DNA of 64,000 bases, from positions 1 through 64,000 of the forward strand of contig JASUSA010000002.1 in NCBI GenBank assembly GCA_030446305.1, given 5' to 3'. Source of the stretch: Clostridiales bacterium (GTDB lineage: Bacteria; Bacillota; Clostridia; Peptostreptococcales; Acidaminobacteraceae). Below, piece after piece: positions 8,173 through 17,678 of this stretch (the stretch's first letter is position 1; every line of letters begins with the position of its first letter). The notes beneath the pieces are model-generated. The model searched no databases. It saw nothing but the letters and a program-made list of their open reading frames with translations, and was not told where the DNA came from. The position numbers and the translations under genes are program-made.

Positions 8173-10230
8173 ATGCTCAACACCATCACGCAAGATAATA
8201 TCCGAACAGAAGTAATATTTCGACATGAAAAGGGCATGCATGCCCGTGTTGCCGCGATGGTCGTACATAAGGCCGGCGAACTTCAAAACCGTTATAACGT
8301 CATTTTTAAAGTGCAAAAAAACGGTTATTCTGAGGTGCCGCTAGACAGTATTTTACTCCTGATCGAATTGCGCATCAAAGCAAATGATATTTTGGAATTG
8401 GTGACTTACGGCGAGCAGGCGGAAGAAGCATCTGAAGAAATGAAACGTTTTTTAGAGGGCGGTTTTTCTTTTGGCGATCCCAATGCCATCTATAAAATTG
8501 ATGATATTTTACAGAACAACCTGCTAACGGCAGACAATATCTTTAAACATATTGCAAATGGTCTCGTTGTCATTAATGAAAAAGAAGACATTATCATGTT
8601 TAACAGCGAGGCGGAGCGCATCTTTGGCATGTCGGCAAGCTCTGTAATCGGCAAAAAAATTCTTGATGTACTGCCCAATTCAAGACTGCCGCAGGTGGTT
8701 AAGACGCGCAAACCCGAAATAGCCTATACCAATCGCATTGGACAGTTTACCGTCGTTTCAAATGTAACGCCAATTATCATTGAACAGTCATGCAAAGGTG
8801 CGATTAGTATCTTTGAAGATATTACGAAACTCGTGCATATTTCTTGGGAACTCAACGAAATCAAAGAACTAAAAGAAAAATACCAGTTGATTTTGGAAAC
8901 GGTACAGGATGGCATATGTGTGATTAACCAGACGGGTGTCATTACGTATATCAACGCAGCGTATCAAAAAATCTGCGGTGAAAGCTATGAAAATCTTATT
9001 GGCAAAAATGTAATGGAGATTGCCCCAAATGGCAATCGTGCGAAAGTACTGAATTCAGGGCGAAAAATTATCGGCGGAATCACGACAAAGGAAAACGGTA
9101 CGCAGATCATCGCCAATGTGACACCAATTATCGTAGATGGACATGGCAAAGGTGTATTATCTGTCGTGAAAGACATTACGGCGGTGAAAGAACTGGTAGA
9201 CAAACTTCACAAGGTGTCTGCAAAGGCAGCTTATCTTGAAGAAGAACTCATACGTACAAAAAAGATAGGCCCTGCATTTGATCGCATTATTGGAACTGGC
9301 GGCAAGATTATGGATGCAATGGCGATTGCCTCCAAAGCGGCCGGAAGCCGCTATACTGTTATGATTAACGGTGAAAGCGGGACGGGCAAAGAATTAATGG
9401 CTGAAGCGATACACTATTCCAGTGACCGCGCAGGCGAACCGTTTATACGCGTCAACTGTGCGGCAATACCGCCGACGTTAATGGAAAGCGAATTGTTTGG
9501 TCATGAAAAAGGCGCTTTTACAGGTGCCTATAAAACAAAATACGGGAAATTCGAACTGGCAAACAACGGCACCATTTTTCTTGATGAAATAGGTGAAATG
9601 GATAAAAATATGCAGGTAAAACTGTTAAGAGTCGTTCAAAACAGGGAATTCCAGCGTGTGGGCGGCGAAGAGACCATTAAACTGGATATACGCATTATTG
9701 CAGCGACAAATCGCAGACTGGAGGATTTGGTGAAAGAGGGAAGCTTTCGGGAAGATCTCTATTATCGCTTAAATGTCATTCCCATTTTGCTGCCGCCGCT
9801 TCGAGAACGCAAGGAAGATATTCCCGTGTTGGTGGAGACGTTTACCAAGCGAATCTGTGAAGAACTTTCAAAGCCAAAAATCACCTATGCGCGAAGCGTT
9901 ATGGATGCATTGACGCGTTATCCGTGGCCGGGAAATATACGAGAACTTGAAAATCTGCTGGAACGGACATTGCTTTTACTGGAGGGCGATGTGGTGACCT
10001 TGAAGGACTTGCCGTCATATGTCATTGAACACCTGCCGTCATCCGAACTTCAAACGGCAGAGATCGTCGAAGTTAATTCAGGAAAAGTAGAGTCGTGGGA
10101 AACCTATGAAAAGCGGATTATTGAGCATGCGTTGATTCAATACGGCAGCTGTAATGCTGCCGGGAAAGCACTGGGCATTAATCACAAAACCGTATCCGCG
10201 AAGGCAAAGAAATATCACTTGATTGATTAA
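8173..10230 (+). CDS. Sigma-54 activator with N-terminal HPr-like domain (probable dha operon regulator)
   Basis: A 685-residue enhancer-binding protein with an unusual order of domains. Residues 1-100 resemble HPr: GMHARVAAMVV holds the phosphorylatable histidine position (His23) and Arg25, although the usual Pro is Val26, and DSILLL matches the HPr serine loop. Two PAS domains follow (about 120-215 and 235-335), then a sigma-54 AAA+ domain (about 360-600) with Walker A GESGTGKE and the sigma-54 contact loop GAFTGA, and a C-terminal Fis-type helix-turn-helix. ATG at 8173 follows GAGGGGG. The sigma-54 promoter at 10423 lies between this gene and dhaL, making the dha operon the likely target, and the HPr-like domain a possible sensor of the phosphorylation state of the operon's own EI. 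Confidence 0.88.
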   Translation: MLNTITQDNIRTEVIFRHEKGMHARVAAMVVHKAGELQNRYNVIFKVQKNGYSEVPLDSILLLIELRIKANDILELVTYGEQAEEASEEMKRFLEGGFSFGDPNAIYKIDDILQNNLLTADNIFKHIANGLVVINEKEDIIMFNSEAERIFGMSASSVIGKKILDVLPNSRLPQVVKTRKPEIAYTNRIGQFTVVSNVTPIIIEQSCKGAISIFEDITKLVHISWELNEIKELKEKYQLILETVQDGICVINQTGVITYINAAYQKICGESYENLIGKNVMEIAPNGNRAKVLNSGRKIIGGITTKENGTQIIANVTPIIVDGHGKGVLSVVKDITAVKELVDKLHKVSAKAAYLEEELIRTKKIGPAFDRIIGTGGKIMDAMAIASKAAGSRYTVMINGESGTGKELMAEAIHYSSDRAGEPFIRVNCAAIPPTLMESELFGHEKGAFTGAYKTKYGKFELANNGTIFLDEIGEMDKNMQVKLLRVVQNREFQRVGGEETIKLDIRIIAATNRRLEDLVKEGSFREDLYYRLNVIPILLPPLRERKEDIPVLVETFTKRICEELSKPKITYARSVMDALTRYPWPGNIRELENLLERTLLLLEGDVVTLKDLPSYVIEHLPSSELQTAEIVEVNSGKVESWETYEKRIIEHALIQYGSCNAAGKALGINHKTVSAKAKKYHLID

Positions 10231-10379
10231 ACTTACAGGGGATTAATGATAAGCACAGGTAATGAAATTTTCAATAAATTTATTTTGTTCACGCTTTTAG
10301 AAGGCGCGATACATCTCACCATTTGGGGAGATATTACCAACACTTTGTAGTAAAGAACCGAAAAACACCAAATATCGAT

Positions 10380-10393
10380 AAACGTTCACGTTT
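10380..10393. promoter_or_regulatory. Candidate activator binding site upstream of dhaL
   Basis: A perfect 14-bp palindrome, AAACGTTCACGTTT, lies about 45 bp upstream of the -24 element of the dha sigma-54 promoter. This is a plausible upstream activating sequence for the adjacent activator; only one clear copy is seen. Confidence 0.4.
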
Positions 10394-10422
10394 AAATGCA
10401 GCAAAATACACGCTTTGAAGAG

Positions 10423-10440
10423 TTGGCATGTATTTTGCTT
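10423..10440 (+). promoter_or_regulatory. Sigma-54 promoter of the dha operon
   Basis: TTGGCATGTATTTTGCTT carries the invariant GG (10425-10426) and GC (10437-10438) separated by 10 nt. Start of dhaL is 40 nt downstream. AGCAAAATACA at 10400-10410 is the exact inverted complement of TGTATTTTGCT at 10429-10439 and a T7 run follows, so the same DNA could also act as a terminator for the upstream regulator gene. Confidence 0.85.
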
Positions 10441-10477
10441 TTTTTATTAACAAACACTATCGCATGGAGGTCGAATT

Positions 10478-11098
10478 ATGAGCAAAACATTGTTTGGGAT
10501 GATCCAAGCACTCCAAGAAACCATATCGAGTCAAGAGGCTTTTTTAACAGAGCTCGATGGCGCTATTGGTGATGCTGACCACGGGATCAACATGAACCGA
10601 GGCTTTGAAGCGGTTATCACGAAATTTACAGAAGAGGACACCGATATCGGCGCAACACTGAAAAAATTAGGGATGACATTGCTTTCCACCGTTGGCGGTG
10701 CAAGCGGGCCATTATATGGGACGGCATTTATGAGAGCAGGTGCCGAAGCACAGGGAAAAGAAACACTGACACTCGAAGAAGCTGAAGTGATGCTGGCAGC
10801 TGCCATTAAGGGCATTCAAGACCGCGGTAAAGCGGTAAAAGGTGAAAAAACCATGCTTGATGCCATGATGCCGGCACATGACGCACTGAAACAAGCGATT
10901 GCAGACGGATTATCCGTTGTGGAAGGACTTGAGAAGGCGTGTGCAGCAGCGAATGAAGGCATTGAATTTACAAAGACAATACGTGCGACGAAAGGTCGTG
11001 CCAGCTATTTAGGCGATCGAAGCATTGGACATCAGGATCCGGGTGCAACTTCATTTACATTAATGCTGGAGACCGCGACCAAATATTTAAAAGCGTAA
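10478..11098 (+). CDS. dhaL: Dihydroxyacetone kinase ADP-binding subunit DhaL
   Basis: Carries the ADP cofactor that is rephosphorylated by DhaM and passes phosphate to dihydroxyacetone held by DhaK. The 206-residue product shows the metal/nucleotide motif DGAIGDADHGINMNRGF near the N-terminus, GASGPLYGT, and the C-terminal RASYLGDRSIGHQDPGA. Usual length for the family. It is the first gene of a five-gene operon read from the sigma-54 promoter, with 13 nt to dhaM. Confidence 0.95.
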   Translation: MSKTLFGMIQALQETISSQEAFLTELDGAIGDADHGINMNRGFEAVITKFTEEDTDIGATLKKLGMTLLSTVGGASGPLYGTAFMRAGAEAQGKETLTLEEAEVMLAAAIKGIQDRGKAVKGEKTMLDAMMPAHDALKQAIADGLSVVEGLEKACAAANEGIEFTKTIRATKGRASYLGDRSIGHQDPGATSFTLMLETATKYLKA

Positions 11099-11111
11099 GC
11101 GGGAGGTTGTT

Positions 11112-11504
11112 ATGGTAGGAATTGTCATCGTCTCTCATAGCGAACAAATCGCAGAAGGCATAAAAACACTGGCGGCCCAAATGGCAGGTGCTAATCAGAA
11201 GATTGTTGCAGCAGGTGGTATGACAGACGGCAGCATTGGAACAGATGCGATACGTATTAGCGAAGCTGTTGCAACAGCTGATTCAGGAGATGGCGTACTG
11301 GTATTGGTTGATTTAGGAAGTGCCATTATCAGCACGGAGACTGCTTTTGAGTTTTTGGAACCAGAGGTTGCAGCACGCGTTGTCATTGCGGACGCACCAA
11401 TTGTTGAAGGTGCAATCAGTGCTGCCGTGCAGGCTTCTATTGGTGCAACGCTGGCAGAGGTAAAAGCAGCAGCAGAAATGGCAAAGGCCATGCAAAAATT
11501 GTAG
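11112..11504 (+). CDS. dhaM: PTS-dependent dihydroxyacetone kinase phosphotransferase subunit DhaM (EIIA domain only)
   Basis: A 130-residue mannose-type EIIA protein that takes phosphate from HPr and gives it to ADP on DhaL. The active-site histidine is in IVSHSEQIAEG; GDGVLVLVDLGSA is the conserved second motif. In E. coli DhaM is a fusion of EIIA, HPr and part of EI; here those same parts occur in the same order as separate genes (dhaM, HPr, EI). Confidence 0.93.
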   Translation: MVGIVIVSHSEQIAEGIKTLAAQMAGANQKIVAAGGMTDGSIGTDAIRISEAVATADSGDGVLVLVDLGSAIISTETAFEFLEPEVAARVVIADAPIVEGAISAAVQASIGATLAEVKAAAEMAKAMQKL

Positions 11505-11513
11505 GAGGACATT

Positions 11514-11780
11514 TTGATTCAGAAAACATACACACTTGGAAATAAATTGGGCATACATGCACGCCCTGCAGCAGAACTCGTAAAACTTGCAGGTGCATAC
11601 GAAAGTAAAGTAACGATTGTTGCCGGCGAGAAACGCGCCGATGCAAAGAGCTTATTGATGGTGATGTCATTAGGCGCAAAAATGGGACAGATAATAGAAC
11701 TCACCGTAGAAGGGCCGGATGAAGCAGATGCCATGCAGGCCTTTGATACACTAATTGGCAATAATTTTAACGAGGCGTAA
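11514..11780 (+). CDS. HPr phosphocarrier of the dha operon
   Basis: An 88-residue phosphocarrier. His15 in GIHARPAA is the phosphorylation site and Ser46 in AKSLLMVMSLG is the position of regulatory HPr kinase modification, both intact. TTG start at 11514 with AGGAGG just after the dhaM stop. The gene lies between dhaM and EI, so it probably feeds DhaM specifically; a second HPr is at 62410. Confidence 0.93.
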   Translation: MIQKTYTLGNKLGIHARPAAELVKLAGAYESKVTIVAGEKRADAKSLLMVMSLGAKMGQIIELTVEGPDEADAMQAFDTLIGNNFNEA

Positions 11781-11783
11781 TCG

Positions 11784-13514
11784 ATGAAGCAGATAAAGGG
11801 AAAAGGCGTCGTGGACGGCGTATGTTTAGCAAAGGTACTAAAATTAACAGAAGACATTGAAGGTGAACTTGATCGTTATGCGGCATCGTCAATAGATAAT
11901 GAAAAACGTGCTTACCAGCATGCATCGCGTACGGCAGTTGACCAAATTGAAGATTTGATTGAAAATGCTACCGATCAGACACAGGCAGATGTGCTGAATG
12001 CACATTTGCTTATGATAACGGATGTTATGCTGACGGATTCTATAGAAGCGAAAATTAACGATGGTTTACCAGCGCCGCGCGCAGTCATGGATGCAGCAAA
12101 TGAAATGGCGGCAATGCTCGGCGCCATAGAAGATGATTATTTGAAAGAACGCAGCAAAGACGTGATAGACATTGGCAAGCGAATGGTGAGAATCCTATTG
12201 GGGCTTTCTGCTCCGGATATTGCTGTTGGCTATCACGTGCTTTGCGGCGACGATATTGAACCGTCAATGGTTGCCAATATGACATCGAAACACGTTGGGG
12301 CGATCATGCTTGGCCAGGGCAGCACGACTTCACATGCGGTTATCATTGCGAAGACCAAAGGGATTCCGACTGTTGTTGGACTTGGAAATCATATTGATAT
12401 GATTGAAAACGGCGAGACTGTTTACGTGGATGGCGAAACAGGTGAGATTATTATTTCACCTGATGATGCCGTTAAAGTTCGATATGAAGAACGGATGGCG
12501 GCAATAAAAGCCATGGCACAGCAGTATGAGGCGATTATTGATCAGCCGAGTGTCTTAAAAGATGGGACGCGTTTGCCGCTTGCCATTAACGTTGGCAATC
12601 CCACGGATATTGATTCGATGAAGACCTATGGCGCCGAAGGCGTTGGCCTCTATCGGACTGAGTTTGTCTTTATGGGCAAGGCGAAAGCACCGGATGAAGA
12701 CGAACAATTTGAAGCGTATCGCTATGTTGTCGAGCGGGCGAAACCGCATTTATGTGTGATACGAACACTTGATATTGGCGGCGACAAACCGGCAGATTAT
12801 CTTGAAATCGGTGAGGAAGCCAATCCGTTTCTCGGATGGCGTGCCATTCGCATATGTCTGGATAAACCCGAATTGTTTAAGACGCAAATTCGTGCGATTC
12901 TAAGGGCGTCGCATTATGGTAAGACAGCGATTATGCTGCCGATGATTATCAGCGAATCGGAAGTGCTCGATTCAAAGGCGCTGATTGATGAAGCCAAGGC
13001 TGAGCTCAAAGCCGCGGGCACCCCGTTTGACGAATCAATCGAAGTTGGCATTATGATTGAAACACCTGCCGCAGTGATGCAGGCGGACAGGTTGGCAAAA
13101 ATCGTTGATTTCTTTTCTGTTGGCACCAATGATCTAACGCAGTATACACTTGCCGTTGACCGCGGCAATCCGAAAATAAGTGATCGTTATGATTACTTCC
13201 ATCCATCTGTGCTCTATGCGATTCATACGGTTGCAGCAGCAGCGCATGCAAATGGCATTTGGATCGGCATGTGCGGTGAAATGGCAGGTGATCCGCTGGC
13301 ACTTCCCGTACTGCTGGCAATGGGATTTGATGAACTCAGTATGAGTGCACCTTCTGTTCCAAAAGTAAAATATTTAATGAAGTCACTGAAAGTTGATTCT
13401 GTACTTTTAGATGATGTGTTGGCGAGTCGAAGCGCTGTTGATACCCGAGCGCGTCTGACGCATTATCTTGAAAAGATAAAGCTTAAGGAGGAAATTCATG
13501 AAAAAGATTATTAA
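11784..13514 (+). CDS. PTS enzyme I of the dha operon
   Basis: Phosphoenolpyruvate-protein phosphotransferase, 576 residues, full family length. The active-site histidine is in TTSHAVIIAKTKGIPTVVG. The C-terminal PEP-binding barrel shows GVGLYRTEFVFMG, RTLDIGGDKP, VGIMIETPAAV, FFSVGTNDLTQYTLAVDR and the catalytic cysteine region GMCGEMAGDP. It starts 3 nt after HPr and its end overlaps the start of dhaK by 17 nt, indicating tight cotranslation. It presumably powers the HPr, DhaM, DhaL and DhaK relay. Confidence 0.95.
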   Translation: MKQIKGKGVVDGVCLAKVLKLTEDIEGELDRYAASSIDNEKRAYQHASRTAVDQIEDLIENATDQTQADVLNAHLLMITDVMLTDSIEAKINDGLPAPRAVMDAANEMAAMLGAIEDDYLKERSKDVIDIGKRMVRILLGLSAPDIAVGYHVLCGDDIEPSMVANMTSKHVGAIMLGQGSTTSHAVIIAKTKGIPTVVGLGNHIDMIENGETVYVDGETGEIIISPDDAVKVRYEERMAAIKAMAQQYEAIIDQPSVLKDGTRLPLAINVGNPTDIDSMKTYGAEGVGLYRTEFVFMGKAKAPDEDEQFEAYRYVVERAKPHLCVIRTLDIGGDKPADYLEIGEEANPFLGWRAIRICLDKPELFKTQIRAILRASHYGKTAIMLPMIISESEVLDSKALIDEAKAELKAAGTPFDESIEVGIMIETPAAVMQADRLAKIVDFFSVGTNDLTQYTLAVDRGNPKISDRYDYFHPSVLYAIHTVAAAAHANGIWIGMCGEMAGDPLALPVLLAMGFDELSMSAPSVPKVKYLMKSLKVDSVLLDDVLASRSAVDTRARLTHYLEKIKLKEEIHEKDY

Positions 13515-14490
13515 TGATCCAAAGAACGTCGTTGATGAAATGTTAAAAGGTATCGTTGCGGCACATCCTAATCACGTGAAGCGTTTAGAGGGTTTTGAAG
13601 TCCTCGTGCGCGCTCAGGGCCCAACAGATAAAGTGGCACTCGTCAGCGGCGGCGGCAGTGGCCATGAACCAAGCCACGGCGGTTTTGTCGGTAAGGGGAT
13701 GCTCGATGGTGCAGTTGCGGGTGCGGTATTTACATCGCCAACACCGGATCAAGTCTATGAAGCCGTAAAGGCAGTTGATGGCGGAAAGGGTGTTTTGCTC
13801 GTTATTAAGAACTATACGGGCGATGTCATGAACTTTGAAATTGCAGCAGAAATGGCTGAAGCAGATGGTATTAAGGTTGAAAAAGTGGTCGTCAACGACG
13901 ATGTTGCCGTTGAAGACAGTACATGGACAACGGGAAGACGCGGTATCGCCGGAACACTGTTTGTACATAAAATCGCAGGTGCCAAAGCTGAAGCGGGCGG
14001 CTCACTGGATGAAGTCAAAGCTGTTGCAGAAAAAGTCATTGCGAATGTACGCTCAATGGGTATGGCGCTGTCGCCATGTATTGTACCGGCTGCAGGCAAA
14101 CCAAGCTTTACACTTGCAGAAAATGAAGTCGAAATCGGCATGGGGATTCATGGTGAACCGGGGACACATCGTGAAACCCTTAAAACGGCTAATGAAATTG
14201 TCGATCACTTGCTCCAAAAAATATTTGACGATATCTCACTTGGCGCTGATGATGAAGTTGCTGTGATGGTCAATGGTTTGGGCGGAACGCCAACAATGGA
14301 ACTTTACGTTGCAAATCTTCGCGTTTCTGAAGTCATGAAAGAAAAAGGCGTCAAAGTTGCTAAAACATATGTCGGCAACTATATGACGTCACTTGAAATG
14401 GCAGGCTTCTCAATTTCTGTCATCAAACTTGATGCAGAATTAAAAGAATTGCTTTTTGCCGAAGCCAATACACCAGCACTTGTGCAGTAA
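13498..14490 (+). CDS. dhaK: Dihydroxyacetone kinase substrate-binding subunit DhaK
   Basis: Binds dihydroxyacetone covalently as a hemiaminal and receives phosphate from DhaL to give dihydroxyacetone phosphate. The 330-residue protein has the binding histidine in MGIHGEPG (His218), VSGGGSGHEPSHGGFVG near residue 42, and NGLGGTPTMELY. AAGGAGG precedes the ATG inside the end of the EI gene. Last gene of the operon; a terminator follows. Confidence 0.95.
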   Translation: MKKIINDPKNVVDEMLKGIVAAHPNHVKRLEGFEVLVRAQGPTDKVALVSGGGSGHEPSHGGFVGKGMLDGAVAGAVFTSPTPDQVYEAVKAVDGGKGVLLVIKNYTGDVMNFEIAAEMAEADGIKVEKVVVNDDVAVEDSTWTTGRRGIAGTLFVHKIAGAKAEAGGSLDEVKAVAEKVIANVRSMGMALSPCIVPAAGKPSFTLAENEVEIGMGIHGEPGTHRETLKTANEIVDHLLQKIFDDISLGADDEVAVMVNGLGGTPTMELYVANLRVSEVMKEKGVKVAKTYVGNYMTSLEMAGFSISVIKLDAELKELLFAEANTPALVQ

Positions 14491-14602
14491 AGTAAGCCAA
14501 CTGAAACATAAATCGCTGTATGAATAAAAACCAAGTGCGCGCTGTCTGAATAAAACAGATTGCCAAGGATGGATTAAAAGAAAATATATGAAGCGAATCA
14601 AA

Positions 14603-14646
14603 GCGCCGGATGTTACCATGATCAAGTAATATCCGGCGTCTTTTAT
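14603..14646 (+). terminator. Intrinsic terminator of the dha operon
   Basis: CGCCGGATGTTAC (14604-14616) pairs with GTAATATCCGGCG (14626-14638) apart from a G-U pair, followed by TCTTTTA. Confidence 0.8.
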
Positions 14647-14759
14647 AGAAATCATTTATAAACACTATATAATAGAAAGAATTCATCATTTTCACGTCAT
14701 TGAAATAATTGATGATGCACGGAAAAGCAGAAACGGTAGACAGCGCGTGCAATTGGCTG

Positions 14760-14788
14760 TTTTCATCTGGCGGGAAAAATGGTATAAT
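14760..14788 (+). promoter_or_regulatory. Sigma-A type promoter of the RarD-like gene
   Basis: -35 TTTTCA (14760-14765), 17-bp spacer, consensus -10 TATAAT (14783-14788), 60 nt before the ATG. Confidence 0.6.
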
Positions 14789-14849
14789 GCATCAAGATAT
14801 TTACATATATTGTCATGAATTTTTAATGGCAAAAACATGAGGAGAGGCG

Positions 14850-15761
14850 ATGGATCAAAAGAGGTATGTAGAAGGGCTTGCGATGGGGAGCGCAGCTTTT
14901 GTGATTTGGGGTTTGTTGCCGTTATATTGGAAATGGGTGAGTGCCATATCGCCCTATGAGATTTTCGCACAGCGTGTCATGTGGTCATTTTTGCTTGTTG
15001 TGATCATACTGCTTTATAAAAGGCAGCTAAAGGCTTTTTTTCAGCTTGCCAGACAGCCAAAGCATCTTTTGGTGACAATAGGGCCTGCTTTTTTTATTTC
15101 TGCAAATTGGATGGGCTTTATTTGGGGTGTCAATAACGGCTATGTGCTGGAAACCAGCTTGGGCTATTATATTAATCCGTTGGTACTAACACTCTTTGGG
15201 AGGGTGTTTTTCAAGGAGCATTTGACAAAAATGCAGAAAATCGGTATGGGTTTTGCAGCTGTCGGCGTTGTCTATAAAACGTTAACGTATGGGCGCATTC
15301 CTTATGTTGCACTGCTGCTGGCATTTTCTTTTGCTATTTATGGCCTTTTAAAAAAGAAATCGCAGTTTTCATCTGTGGAGGGTTTTGGTATTGAAACGCT
15401 AATCATTGGTGTGCCGAGTTTGGTCTATCTGATAAAAGTCGAATCATCCGGTGCCGGCATTGTCGGTAATTTGCCGCCTGTTTATTGGGGGATGATTGCC
15501 ATTAGCGGTATTTTGACAGCGGTTCCGATTTTATTGTATGCTGAGGGAACGAAGCGACTGCCGTTAAGTATCGTGGGTTTCTTGCAGTATATTGCCCCGA
15601 CGATCTCGTTATTCTTAGGTATCTTTGTTTTTCATGAGGCATTTGATGCCAATGCACTGTTGGCATTTGTCTTTATTTGGATTGGCCTTGTTATTTTCAC
15701 ACGTGAACAGTACTTGATGCTGAAAACGAAAAAGCAGTCAGTTGCCGTTGAAGAGCGTTGA
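14850..15761 (+). CDS. rarD: RarD-type EamA transporter
   Basis: A 303-residue membrane protein with about ten hydrophobic helices arranged as two EamA repeats. The N-terminal GSAAFVIWGLLPLYWKW and the YINPLV segment are typical of the RarD (chloramphenicol-sensitivity) subfamily of the drug/metabolite transporter superfamily. The substrate is unknown. GAGGAGAGG precedes the ATG. Own promoter and strong terminator indicate a single-gene unit. Confidence 0.88.
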   Translation: MDQKRYVEGLAMGSAAFVIWGLLPLYWKWVSAISPYEIFAQRVMWSFLLVVIILLYKRQLKAFFQLARQPKHLLVTIGPAFFISANWMGFIWGVNNGYVLETSLGYYINPLVLTLFGRVFFKEHLTKMQKIGMGFAAVGVVYKTLTYGRIPYVALLLAFSFAIYGLLKKKSQFSSVEGFGIETLIIGVPSLVYLIKVESSGAGIVGNLPPVYWGMIAISGILTAVPILLYAEGTKRLPLSIVGFLQYIAPTISLFLGIFVFHEAFDANALLAFVFIWIGLVIFTREQYLMLKTKKQSVAVEER

Positions 15762-15850
15762 TGAATGGCGATGGTATTTGCGGTAATAGAGATACCATGA
15801 GCGGTCTTTCTGCGGTAAATGAGGAATAGTGCAAATACAGGTTGATATTT

Positions 15851-15905
15851 GTCCGAATGATATTTCAATATACAGAAATATCGTTCGGACGATTTTGTTT
15901 TTTGA
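15851..15905 (+). terminator. Intrinsic terminator
   Basis: GTCCGAATGATATTTC (15851-15866) pairs over 16 positions with GAAATATCGTTCGGAC (15875-15890), with one G-U pair, followed by a T-rich tract. It separates the RarD gene from the nif region. Confidence 0.85.
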
Positions 15906-16012
15906 ATAGCTCAAAAGCGAGTTGACTGAAAATTCAAAAAAAGTTTTTTGGCGCTAAGCATTGGAAAAACATAAAACTTCAAAATATTATCATTTTGTAC
16001 TTTCAAAAAAAC

Positions 16013-16041
16013 TTGCTATGGATTTTACACTGTGCTAGAAT
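16013..16041 (+). promoter_or_regulatory. Sigma-A type promoter of the nif operon
   Basis: -35 TTGCTA (16013-16018), 17-bp spacer, extended -10 TGcTAGAAT (TAGAAT at 16036-16041). Predicted start near 16048 leaves a leader of about 300 nt before nifH. I see no sigma-54 site or NifA-type box here, in line with regulation in the leader rather than at the promoter. Confidence 0.7.
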
Positions 16042-16084
16042 ACACAAATAATAAGACATATCAACAAGATGCGAGGGGAACTTG

Positions 16085-16110
16085 ACTGTGTGTTCAAAAA
16101 AACATACAGT
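16085..16110 (+). promoter_or_regulatory. 5' hairpin of the nif leader
   Basis: ACTGTGTGTT (16085-16094) pairs with AACATACAGT (16101-16110), including one G-U pair, closing a CAAAAA loop. The loop lacks the A1/G4 pattern of ANTAR hairpins, so it is probably a 5' stabilising structure. Confidence 0.5.
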
Positions 16111-16136
16111 TACCGCAAGCAGATGAGACAAGTAAA

Positions 16137-16209
16137 TGATAATGAGATCAGAAACGGCAGCGGCGCCTTTTTCCTATATAGCTAAATTGGGAGGAAGGTG
16201 CTGTTTTTT
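16137..16209 (+). promoter_or_regulatory. ANTAR-type antitermination element 1 with terminator 1 (nif leader)
   Basis: First hairpin: TGAT/ATCA stem with hexaloop AATGAG (16141-16146). Second hairpin: GGC/GCC stem, extended by A-U pairs, with hexaloop AGCGGC (16159-16164). Both loops have A at position 1 and G at position 4, as in RNA targets of ANTAR antiterminators. The second hairpin shares bases 16161-16167 with the 5' arm of an intrinsic terminator: CGGCGCC (16161-16167) with GGTGCTG (16197-16203), inner TTCCT/AGGAA pairing and T6 at 16204-16209. Second hairpin and terminator are mutually exclusive, the expected antitermination layout. Confidence 0.6.
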
Positions 16210-16233
16210 AAAGGTCGAGTTTTCACGCACCGG

Positions 16234-16303
16234 GTGATAGGTCACACAATTAAAGGCTTCAAGGCAAAGGCGCTTTCGTTTATTGGGTAAACGAGCGCCT
16301 TTC
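16234..16303 (+). promoter_or_regulatory. ANTAR-type antitermination element 2 with terminator 2 (nif leader)
   Basis: First hairpin: GTG/CAC stem with hexaloop ATAGGT (16237-16242). Second hairpin: AAGGC/GCTTT stem (one G-U) with hexaloop AAAGGC (16266-16271). Both loops have A1 and G4. The second hairpin overlaps the 5' arm of a long hairpin: AAAGGCGCT (16266-16274) with AGCGCCTTT (16294-16302), plus CGTTTA/TAAACG closing a TTGGG loop. The downstream tract TTTCTAATT is a poorer U tract than in element 1. The layout repeats that of element 1. Confidence 0.5.
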
Positions 16304-16332
16304 TAATTAATCAAACTTGCTGGCCGCGATGA

Positions 16333-17166
<834 letters not shown>

Positions 17167-17341
17167 CGTCAAATTAGCGAATAGCGGTGTATAAAACACT
17201 TAATACACCATTCAATGGATCAATATTCAATAAGTTGCAGTCTATCGTGTTTTGGTCAGATCGTAAAAATTGACATCGGCACGATGACGAAATTATGAAA
17301 GCGGAGAGATCACATCGAAATCAAAGGGGGATATAACCATT

Positions 17342-17665
17342 ATGAAAATGATCAGAGCAATCATCAGACCTGAAAAGGTCTCAAAGGTTCTCAATGAACT
17401 GCAGGAAGCAGGATACAGCTCGGTTACAAAGATGGACGTCGTCGGGCGCGGTCGCCAGAGAGGCGTCAAAGTAGGCAATGTCTATTATGAACAGCTAGAA
17501 AAAGAACTCCTGATGATCGTCTGTAAGGCGGAAGATTCAGATGAGATCATAAAACTCATTATTAAAAATGCAAAGACAGGTGAAGGTACTTTCGGAGATG
17601 GTAAGATTTTTGTGACTGACGTTGAAAAGGCAATTACCATTAGCTCGGGAGAAGTAGAAGCTTAG
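17342..17665 (+). CDS. nifI1: PII-family nitrogenase regulator NifI1
   Basis: A 107-residue GlnB-family protein. In methanogens NifI1 and NifI2 together bind the MoFe protein and switch off nitrogenase when ammonium rises, with 2-oxoglutarate and ATP relieving the block. Seen here: the N-terminal MKMIRAIIRPEK strand, VGRGRQRGV before the T-loop, and the C-terminal GEGTFGDGKIFV ATP-binding segment. It sits between nifH and nifD, the usual place in clostridia and methanogens. Confidence 0.92.
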   Translation: MKMIRAIIRPEKVSKVLNELQEAGYSSVTKMDVVGRGRQRGVKVGNVYYEQLEKELLMIVCKAEDSDEIIKLIIKNAKTGEGTFGDGKIFVTDVEKAITISSGEVEA

Positions 17666-17678
17666 AGGGAGGCAACCA

